A DNA stretch of 6,172 nt from Planctomycetota bacterium (lineage in GTDB: Bacteria > Planctomycetota > Planctomycetia > Pirellulales > Pirellulaceae), in the NCBI GenBank assembly GCA_023430365.1, contig JAEZAS010000458.1:1-6172 (forward strand). The letters are read 5' to 3'. The position numbers and the translations under genes were made by a program. Position 1 is the stretch's first letter, and every line of letters begins with the position of its first letter. Below the pieces are notes generated by a model. It was not told the DNA's origin and ran no database searches. It was given only the letters and a program-made list of their open reading frames with translations. Positions 1 through 5,502 of this stretch are shown piece after piece.

Positions 1-66
1 CCCCCTGGGGGGGGGGCCCGCCCATCCGGGAGAATTGGTTTCCGTTCGTGAGACGCCAGCTAAACA
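1..66. other. Short non-coding end with a G10 run
   Basis: This stretch lies downstream of the EF-hand gene's TAG stop. It begins with five C, one T and ten G, followed by CCCGCCC. No T-tract hairpin typical of an intrinsic terminator is visible on the minus strand. The homopolymer is a place where sequencing length errors are likely. No gene is seen here. Confidence 0.5.
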
Positions 67-1446
67 CTAGCGCCCAAACGAGGAACCGCGGCTGCTGCCG
101 GAACTGTAACTGCTACTGGAACTGGAACTGGAACTGGAACCACCATTCAGGGCTTCAGCCGGTGTGATCACACCGTCGCCGTCCAGGTCGTACTTGAGAA
201 ACTCCTGGGCGGCCGCCTCGGTCCAGGCGGCGGCGTACTCAGCCATCATGATCTGCCCATCGCCGTCGGCATCGTTGCGTGCGAACCAATCCGGCAAACC
301 CTTGGGCAACCGCTCGGTGGGCGAGAGAAAACGATAGCTCTTCTTGGGCTCTTCCTTGGCGGTAGCGTCCTTTTTCCACCATTGCGAACGGCTGGAGCCG
401 CCCCGCGACGAATGGCCGGCGGAGGAAGAACTGCCCGACGATCCGCCGCTGTAGGCCTGCAGCTTCACGACCATTTCGTCGAGCGTAATCACACTGTCGT
501 TGTTGGAGTCGGCAGCTCGGTGATCGTCCTTGAGCTTGTCCCACTCCCCTTTACTCTTTTCAAGCATGCCGCTTTTGTCGGCGTCGTGTTGCTTGATGAG
601 CCCTTCCGCATAGGCCCGGAACTTGGAGCCGTCGCCGCTTCCTGATCCACCCGGCGATGAGTTGGACGAGCCGCTGCCCGACGAGCCGCTTGCTGGGGGA
701 CCACCGGCGCCAGTTCCTCCGGGCGCCTCACGGTCGCCACCAAAGCGCTTCGCGATGCGAACGCACAGCTCCAGCTTGCTCAGGCGCTTGTCGTTGTTGG
801 TGTCGCTCGTTTCGGGCGGCGTCGACCAGCGGCCAGCCTTCCACTCGATGCTGTCGATATAGCCATCTTTGTTGGTGTCCTGCTCGCGGAGCATTTGTTC
901 GACGTAGTCGATAACTCGGCGTTCGAACCGTTTTTCGATCAGGGCGTTGTCCTGTCCCAGCGGCACGTCGAATCCCGGCGCTTTGGGGGCCGCATCGGGT
1001 ACACCGAAGCCCGGCGTGCGAGGTTCCGGAGCGCGCGACGAATCGGAGCGAGAGCGATCGCGATCCCGACCTTCGTCCGACCGGCGGTCTCGCTCCTCGT
1101 CATCGCGTCGTCGGTCGTCATCACCACCACGGCCACGGAAGGAGCCTCCGTCTCGCTCGCGCTCCTGGCGCATTTGGCCGAAGCTTTCCGTGAGCTTGTC
1201 GATGGGTAGTGGCTGACTCATATCGAGGCCGGATCGTTCCGCCGCGCGCTGGATGAAACCGCGGCCGCGCTCGGACATTTCGTCCGGCTCGATCATGCCG
1301 TTGCCGTTGCGGTCCATTCCTTTCAGGAACTCGGAGGGATCAAAGCCACGCCGTCTGCCCTCGCGCTCCTGCGCATCAAGACCGGCGGTGATTCCTGCGC
1401 CTGCAGCGAAAAGTAGTCCCGATGCGATCCATCGTTTCAAATTCAT
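67..1446 (-). CDS. Exported multi-EF-hand protein with Ser/Gly- and Arg/Asp-rich linkers
   Basis: A 459-residue protein, probably calcium-binding and extracytoplasmic. The start MNLKRWIASGLLFAAGAGIT is a clear Sec-type signal peptide, with likely cleavage after LDA near residue 25. Seven EF-hand-type 12-residue loops are visible, at residues 45-56 (DRNGNGMIEPDE), 190-201 (DTNKDGYIDSIE), 215-226 (DTNNDKRLSKLE), 288-299 (DADKSGMLEKSK, degenerate at position 12), 313-324 (DSNNDSVITLDE), 392-403 (DADGDGQIMMAE) and 420-431 (DLDGDGVITPAE). Loops 2/3, 4/5 and 6/7 are spaced as pairs; loop 1 stands alone. An Arg/Asp/Glu-rich stretch (about 93-140) and Ser/Gly-rich stretches (236-274, 334-355, 435-459) separate the pairs. 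The ATG at 1446 has a strong Shine-Dalgarno sequence nine bases upstream. The gene lies 45 bases after the secretin-N repeat gene, so it is probably co-transcribed with it. EF-hand identity is secure; the biological role is unknown. There is no catalytic domain, no membrane segment beyond the signal peptide and no recognisable cell-wall anchor. Confidence 0.9.
   Translation of the reverse strand: MNLKRWIASGLLFAAGAGITAGLDAQEREGRRRGFDPSEFLKGMDRNGNGMIEPDEMSERGRGFIQRAAERSGLDMSQPLPIDKLTESFGQMRQERERDGGSFRGRGGDDDRRRDDEERDRRSDEGRDRDRSRSDSSRAPEPRTPGFGVPDAAPKAPGFDVPLGQDNALIEKRFERRVIDYVEQMLREQDTNKDGYIDSIEWKAGRWSTPPETSDTNNDKRLSKLELCVRIAKRFGGDREAPGGTGAGGPPASGSSGSGSSNSSPGGSGSGDGSKFRAYAEGLIKQHDADKSGMLEKSKGEWDKLKDDHRAADSNNDSVITLDEMVVKLQAYSGGSSGSSSSAGHSSRGGSSRSQWWKKDATAKEEPKKSYRFLSPTERLPKGLPDWFARNDADGDGQIMMAEYAAAWTEAAAQEFLKYDLDGDGVITPAEALNGGSSSSSSSSSSYSSGSSRGSSFGR
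100..140 (-). repeat. Hexanucleotide tandem repeat encoding the C-terminal Ser tract
   Basis: On the plus strand the unit GGAACT is repeated about seven times, perfectly from 118 to 140 and with single or double changes from 100 to 117 (GTAACT, GCTACT). Read on the coding strand it gives alternating AGT and TCC serine codons, producing the Ser run at residues 436-446 of the EF-hand protein. Slippage would alter Ser-tract length in steps of two residues and keep the frame. Confidence 0.8.
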
Positions 1447-1455
1447 CGTCTTCTT

Positions 1456-1461
1456 CCCTCC
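1456..1461 (-). promoter_or_regulatory. Shine-Dalgarno site of the EF-hand gene
   Basis: Read on the minus strand, GGAGGG lies nine bases before the ATG at 1446. It is the best ribosome binding site in the window and fixes the EF-hand gene's start. It sits in the 45-base gap after the upstream gene's TAA. That gap shows no terminator hairpin, which supports translation from a shared transcript. Confidence 0.75.
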
Positions 1462-1491
1462 GTTTCTCGCCAGACGCTGCCTGGAAGAGCC

Positions 1492-4400
1492 TTAGCGTCC
1501 TCGTCGGCCGCCGCTGCCACCAAATCCGCCTCGGCCACCACCCCCCATACCTCGTTGAAGGTTGCGGAACATCTCAATCTGCTGCTGCATACCCTGCATT
1601 TGACGAGATGAATCGCTGGACCCACCGCCGCGCCGGCTGCTCGAACCCGAGCGACTCTGGGAGCTATTCGACGAGCCCGAACTGCTCGTGCGATTCGTGG
1701 TGACCGAATCGCCAAGTACCGAGACAAGCGACCGTTGGACCAGGTCGGCATTGGCCCGCTTGAGAGTCACGACGCGAACCGTCTCGTCCGAAGTGAGGAC
1801 TGCGGAGTCGAGTTCTTCGACGAGGGCTTTGACCTCTTCGTACAGGTAATTCGGAGCGGATACGATCAGCGAGTTGGTGCGCGTGTCGACGCCGATCGTC
1901 ATCTTCTGTTCTTCACCCCGATTGCTCTGGCCGCCGCTGCCACCCCGGCCGCCGCCCCGACCGCCACGCAGAGCACGGATCAGGTCTTCGGGCGATGGCT
2001 GACGTGGCTGGCTGGCGTCGGCTGCCAGACGACTGGCGTAGACTTGTCGCACCACCGTCGCGATTTCAGCCGCATCCGAGTTACGCACCGGGATGAACCG
2101 GGGCGCGGCCACGGTTTGAACATTCTCGGGACTGGCCTGCTGGTCGATGACCTGCAGGAGCTGCTCGATCATGTCGATGTCTTTCGGGTTGGCGAGCACC
2201 ATCAGGGCGTTCAGCCGAGGATCCGGAATGATGCTCACACCCGAGCTCGAGGTGCTGGACGAAGTGGAACCGCCACCCCCTCCTCCGCCACCCAAGCCGA
2301 GGAGTCCGCCAAGCAGTCCGCCGCCAGCGTCCCCCATCATGTTCATCGCAATGTCGCCCATCAGGCTTCCGCCACCGCCGTCATCGTCGCTCGGCAGCCC
2401 ACCGCCGATGGCTTCTTGCAGCAACGTGGAGGCCACTTCCGCCCGAGCGTATCGCAAGTAGAAAACGGTGTACTCCCGACCGCCAACCGCCGTCGTATCC
2501 GAAACGCTGCGAAGCAGCTCTTCAAAATCATCCAGGGCGTCGAGATCTTCTGACGCGATCATGATGCCCCCTGGACCGACCGTCACCACGATCTCGGCCC
2601 CAGGGACCGACTCTTTCTTTTCGGGTTCGTCAGCCGGGGCGCCTTCGACTTCGGGTCGAATGCCGGCGGCCGGAGGCGGTGCGCTGGCTGGTGGCTCGGG
2701 AGACGCTTGATTCTGATTCTGCGTCTGGCCGATCTGAGCTACGAAATGAAAGCGGCCCGCCGAAGTCGGCAGGCGGTGAGTGGACTTGTCGGACTCCGGA
2801 GCCTTTGCCCGCGTCTCGTCCGGCGGGGCTTCCACGGGCGGAGCCTCGGGACGGTTGCGCAGGTTCGCGGGGGGCGTGCGGAGTGATTCGGGAGGCGTCC
2901 GCAGCGATTCCGGGGGAACTCGCAAAGATCGCGAGTTTTCGCGAGGCAACATCTGCTCGAGCATCTCCCGCGTCGGACGATCGAGGTCCAAGGCTGGGTC
3001 GTTCAGAAAGTTGAGCGGGTCGTTTTCTTCGGTTTCGGCGTCGAGCGGGGGAACGCCGCGGGTGCGAATTTGCGGCGCCGACTGCGACGGTCGCACGATC
3101 CGGATCTTGTTGCGATGGAGCGTCGGCCAGACACCCTGAATCTGGTCCAGGGCCGTTTCCATCGCCCGGCCGGTCAGCGGCAGGATGCGGACATTCGAGC
3201 GTTCTACCGTCTCGTCCAGCGGGGCATCGTCGGTCTCGCCCATCTTGGTGAGCAAATCCTTGATCTGCGACACCTGAGCCGCGTTGCCGCGGATTAGCAA
3301 CTGCATCGAGGTCGGATCCGCGTCGACCTTGGGGCCGTTCGCGGCTGCTTTGTCGTCGCCACCGCCGAAGAGCTTGTTGATCGCGAGCACAGCGGCCTGA
3401 GGATCGAGGCGGCGGAGCTTGATCACCTCGACCTGGGTGCCATCTCGCTGTAGCTGATCGAGGGTCGCCTTGATCGTGGCATGCTGCGAGGGCTTCGCGA
3501 GCGCCACGAGGTTGCCGGTCTTGGGATCGGTCGTGAGCCGCACGTCGGGAAGTCCAGACATGAGCGTCTGCATCACCTGCAGCACAGCCGCGGGGTCGGC
3601 GCTGGTGACGCTGTAGACTTCGAGCTGCGGCTGTTCGATGGGTCCGCCCGCGCTCTCGTCGCCCGGGGTGCCGACGTCGACCAACTTGACGATCTCTTGA
3701 AGTCGTTCGAGTCGTTCCTGCTTGCCGGTGGCGAGAATGCGGTTGCCGAGTTCGTCCACGGCGATACGCAGCGTGCCGTCAGGCGTCGAATTGACGTTCT
3801 CTGGCATTCCGAGCAATTGGCGGGCGACCAAGAGAAACTCGGTCGGCGTAACGAACTGCAGTGCGACCACCGCTACGGCCTCGTCCTTGGGGGCCGGAGG
3901 ATTCTCGATAGCCTCGATCACCGATCGGATCGTGCGGAGCTTGCCAGCCGTTTCGGTGACGAGCACCTGGCGGGCTTTGGGAAGCATGACAACCGCGCCT
4001 TGAGGGCCGATCAGCTTGCGGATTTCCGGCTCCGCCTCTTCCGGAGTCATCTTGTTCAGCTGGAAGAGGACGCTAATCAGTTCGAACTCCCCCTTCTTGT
4101 CGAGATCGGTCACATCAACTTGGGGAACCAGGTTCGGCGGTACGCCATCTTCGAGATTGACGAGCATCAGCATCCGCTCGCGGCGGACGAGGGTGTAGCC
4201 CTTCGTCAGGAGCACGCCGTTGAGCAGGTCGATTGCTTCGGCGGGGGTGTAGGAGCGGTTGTCGCTGTAGTTGAACGTGCCCTGCGGGGGAGCGTCCATC
4301 ACGAGCGAGAGGTCAGCTTGTTCGGCGAACCAGTCGAGCACGTCCTTCCACGGGGCATAACGGAACTGGAACTTGAGTTTCACGTCGCCGGTGCGGGGAG

Positions 4401-5163
4401 CAGCGGCAGCGGCGGGGGGCGTCTGTGGGGCCTGGCCGGCGGTGGCCGAGGGGGCGGGCGACGGCGGAGCTGTCGGCTTGGGGGTGGTGTCCGCGGTTGC
4501 TGCCGGTTTGTCGCCGGGGGCGTCGGTGGTCGGTTCGCTATCTGGGGCGGGGGTGTCGGAGGCCATCGGCACGGCCGCGTCAGCGGCGAGGCGTCCGGTC
4601 AGCTTCTGCCAGCTGGCCTTCTGTTCCGGCGAGAGGACGGCCACCAGATCGCGTTCGAGGCGAGCCTGGGCAAAGCGGCGCTGGGCTTCGCTTCCTTGGG
4701 TGGTGGCCCGCTTCAGTTCGCTCAGCAGGCTGGCGACTCTTGACTTTTGTTCGTCGGAGAGTCCCAGTTGCTCGGCCACGGTCGGATCGGCAAAGGCCTG
4801 GACGCCCGCCTTGGAGACCTGCGCCTGCTTCAGCTTCGTTTGCTGCTCGGGAGTGAGGAGGGCCAGGCCCTGTTTTTCACTCTCCGCCCGGAACTCGGCC
4901 AGCTTCGCTTCCCGCTCCGCGGCCGGCAGATCCTTGATGCTCAGGGCGAGCTCGATCGCGGCGCTTTCGCGCTCGGCGGCCAGCTCCTTAAGCTTGGTGG
5001 CAGTTTCCTCCGGAAGCTCCAGCTGGGACGCGACTTGCGGATCGTCCAGCAGGCCGATCGCCCCCAGGAAGGTCTCGTCCGCGACTGCGGCCGAAGCGAG
5101 CAGCGACAGACTCAGAAAAGCCGCTCCAGCGGAAACAATATACGGTCGGAAGAACGAATGCAT
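1492..5163 (-). CDS. Exported secretin-N-domain repeat protein without a secretin barrel
   Basis: Residues are numbered from the longest reading frame (1249 aa, ATG at 5241). I prefer Met27 (ATG at 5163, 1223 aa), because it directly yields a compact signal peptide (MHSFFRPYIVSAGAAFLSLS..., cleavage likely after AVA at 54). Residues 1-26 would form an unusually long n-region. Neither start has a good Shine-Dalgarno. Visible order: two LTPEQ-type helical repeats (about 64-216); Pro/Ala/Thr linker (220-285); N0/STN-like domain (about 287-363); secretin-N-like repeats at about 385-447, 456-523, 539-599, 603-668, 683-718 plus 881-913 (interrupted), 924-1033 and 1049-1147, with a half repeat from 1155; then a Ser/Gly/Arg/Gln tail to 1249. 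Each repeat has a beta-alpha-alpha-beta-like pattern, often ending in a core such as 'D.R.N.L.V' followed by a helix and 'LD'. The C-terminal secretin pore domain, with its usual VPxLGDIPxLG-type motif, is absent. Automatic names such as 'type II secretion protein D' would therefore mislead. A scaffold or ring-forming role is inference. Confidence 0.85.
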   Translation of the reverse strand: MHSFFRPYIVSAGAAFLSLSLLASAAVADETFLGAIGLLDDPQVASQLELPEETATKLKELAAERESAAIELALSIKDLPAAEREAKLAEFRAESEKQGLALLTPEQQTKLKQAQVSKAGVQAFADPTVAEQLGLSDEQKSRVASLLSELKRATTQGSEAQRRFAQARLERDLVAVLSPEQKASWQKLTGRLAADAAVPMASDTPAPDSEPTTDAPGDKPAATADTTPKPTAPPSPAPSATAGQAPQTPPAAAAAPRTGDVKLKFQFRYAPWKDVLDWFAEQADLSLVMDAPPQGTFNYSDNRSYTPAEAIDLLNGVLLTKGYTLVRRERMLMLVNLEDGVPPNLVPQVDVTDLDKKGEFELISVLFQLNKMTPEEAEPEIRKLIGPQGAVVMLPKARQVLVTETAGKLRTIRSVIEAIENPPAPKDEAVAVVALQFVTPTEFLLVARQLLGMPENVNSTPDGTLRIAVDELGNRILATGKQERLERLQEIVKLVDVGTPGDESAGGPIEQPQLEVYSVTSADPAAVLQVMQTLMSGLPDVRLTTDPKTGNLVALAKPSQHATIKATLDQLQRDGTQVEVIKLRRLDPQAAVLAINKLFGGGDDKAAANGPKVDADPTSMQLLIRGNAAQVSQIKDLLTKMGETDDAPLDETVERSNVRILPLTGRAMETALDQIQGVWPTLHRNKIRIVRPSQSAPQIRTRGVPPLDAETEENDPLNFLNDPALDLDRPTREMLEQMLPRENSRSLRVPPESLRTPPESLRTPPANLRNRPEAPPVEAPPDETRAKAPESDKSTHRLPTSAGRFHFVAQIGQTQNQNQASPEPPASAPPPAAGIRPEVEGAPADEPEKKESVPGAEIVVTVGPGGIMIASEDLDALDDFEELLRSVSDTTAVGGREYTVFYLRYARAEVASTLLQEAIGGGLPSDDDGGGGSLMGDIAMNMMGDAGGGLLGGLLGLGGGGGGGGSTSSSTSSSGVSIIPDPRLNALMVLANPKDIDMIEQLLQVIDQQASPENVQTVAAPRFIPVRNSDAAEIATVVRQVYASRLAADASQPRQPSPEDLIRALRGGRGGGRGGSGGQSNRGEEQKMTIGVDTRTNSLIVSAPNYLYEEVKALVEELDSAVLTSDETVRVVTLKRANADLVQRSLVSVLGDSVTTNRTSSSGSSNSSQSRSGSSSRRGGGSSDSSRQMQGMQQQIEMFRNLQRGMGGGGRGGFGGSGGRRGR
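2849..2932 (-). repeat. Four imperfect 21-bp tandem repeats encoding a Pro-rich heptad
   Basis: Four consecutive 21-bp units occupy 2849-2869, 2870-2890, 2891-2911 and 2912-2932. Units 2 and 3 agree at about 16 of 21 positions; the outer two are more diverged. They encode heptads of the type SLR(V/T)PPE, seen as SLRVPPE, SLRTPPE, SLRTPPA and NLRNRPE. The array lies inside the Pro-rich linker that interrupts a secretin-N-like repeat. Because the unit is a multiple of three, copy-number change would lengthen or shorten the linker without a frameshift. Confidence 0.75.
4153..4383 (-). other. N0/STN-like domain of the large protein
   Basis: Residues about 287-363 begin VKLKFQFRYAPWKDVLDWFA and continue with a predicted strand-helix-strand pattern. 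This includes 'LSLVMDAP', 'YTPAEAIDLLNGVLLTKGYT' and a closing hydrophobic strand 'MLMLV'. The layout (a strand, a helix ending in a hydrophobic core, then a second helix beginning with a T/S-P-x-E-A turn and the final strand pair) matches the short N-terminal domain of secretins and TonB receptors. It lies directly before the first secretin-N-like repeat, as in true secretins. Confidence 0.55.
4594..5070 (-). other. Two tandem Spy/CpxP-like (LTPEQ) helical repeats in the large protein
   Basis: Two units follow the same plan. Unit 1 has DPQVASQLELPEE at about 67-79, then a charged helix, then LLTPEQQTKLKQ at 128-139. Unit 2 has DPTVAEQLGLSDEQ at 152-165, then a charged helix, then VLSPEQKASWQKL at 202-214. 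The 'L(T/S)PEQ' turn followed by an amphipathic helix resembles periplasmic LTxxQ-motif proteins (Spy/CpxP family), and such repeats are common in planctomycete exported proteins. The resemblance is by motif only. Function in this protein is unknown. Confidence 0.55.
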
Positions 5164-5230
5164 TCGTGCCAGGCCCCAAGCTTTTTGGCCACCCAGCCGG
5201 CGCTGGGCAAATCGTTGTAAGGTCAGATCT

Positions 5231-5257
5231 ATCTTAATCATCGAGTCAATTTGTCGA
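5231..5257 (-). promoter_or_regulatory. Weak sigma70-like promoter candidate for the minus-strand unit
   Basis: On the minus strand TCGACA (5252-5257) is followed, after 15 bases, by TAAGAT (5231-5236). This is 5/6 and 4/6 to the textbook boxes, but the spacing is short. It overlaps the first codons of the longest reading frame. If it is real, transcription would begin about 60 bases before the ATG at 5163 and the 5241 start could not be used. Planctomycete promoters are poorly modelled by this consensus, so this is only a candidate. Confidence 0.2.
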
Positions 5258-5352
5258 TAGGAAGAAGCACCTGTGCGGCCCAGGGCTGGCCCGCGGCGAG
5301 CCAGGAAAGGCCGGGTGAAGGGCCTATTCCGAGGGAGCTAACCGCCGGAGGG

Positions 5353-5393
5353 GCTGAACGCCTAAGGATTTCAGGTACTTAGGAGCCGTTCGC
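5353..5393. repeat. Imperfect inverted repeat in the divergent intergenic region
   Basis: The core is CCTAAG (5361-5366) and CTTAGG (5378-5383), a perfect 6-bp inverted repeat with an 11-base loop. It is flanked by a second matching pair, GAACG (5356-5360) and CGTTC (5387-5391), offset by a three-base bulge. A further GC/GC pair is offset by a one-base bulge. In total 13 bases can pair over 41 bases. No T-run follows on either strand, so it is not an intrinsic terminator. It could be an operator, a leader hairpin or a copy of an intergenic repeat. Confidence 0.45.
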
Positions 5394-5426
5394 AGGTCCG
5401 CGCAGGCGGAAACCGGCGGCCTTTGC

Positions 5427-5455
5427 TTTATCCTTAAACCCCGCTGGGCTACGAT
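5427..5455 (+). promoter_or_regulatory. Weak promoter candidate for the rightward gene
   Basis: TTTATC (5427-5432), a 17-base spacer and TACGAT (5450-5455) give 3/6 and 4/6 matches to sigma70 boxes. They sit about 30-50 bases before the candidate start codons. The surrounding bases are locally more AT-rich than the rest of the window. The match is weak and is offered only as the best available candidate. Confidence 0.2.
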
Positions 5456-5502
5456 ACGGTTGCTGAGGATGACGATTTTCTGGAAAAATGGGCGGTTCGT
5501 TC

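Noticed and set aside
1..23. C5-T-G10-CCCGCCC as a terminator or quadruplex element
   Set aside because: There is no T-tract, the hairpin loop would be too short, and the element is cut by the window edge. It may also carry a homopolymer length error.
154..273. Reading the last two EF-hand loops as a dockerin domain
   Set aside because: The two loops fit ordinary paired EF-hands. The duplicated loop-helix sequence expected of dockerin and any cohesin or cellulosome context are not seen.
1735..2553. A 272-codon open frame on the plus strand
   Set aside because: It is antisense to the repeat region of the large protein, low-complexity and without domain-like patterns. It is explained as a codon-bias shadow.
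3481..4743. A 420-codon open frame on the plus strand opposite the large gene
   Set aside because: It lies wholly antisense to well-supported secretin-N repeats. Its translation is rich in Arg, His and Gly with no recognisable domain or signal. Long antisense frames are expected in GC-rich coding DNA.
1492..5163. Naming the large protein GspD/PilQ, an outer-membrane secretin
   Set aside because: The secretin barrel domain is absent and no other secretion-system gene lies in the window.
5285..5303. CTGGC/GCCAG inverted repeat with a 9-base loop
   Set aside because: A 5-bp stem in GC-rich DNA is expected by chance, and no supporting feature adjoins it.
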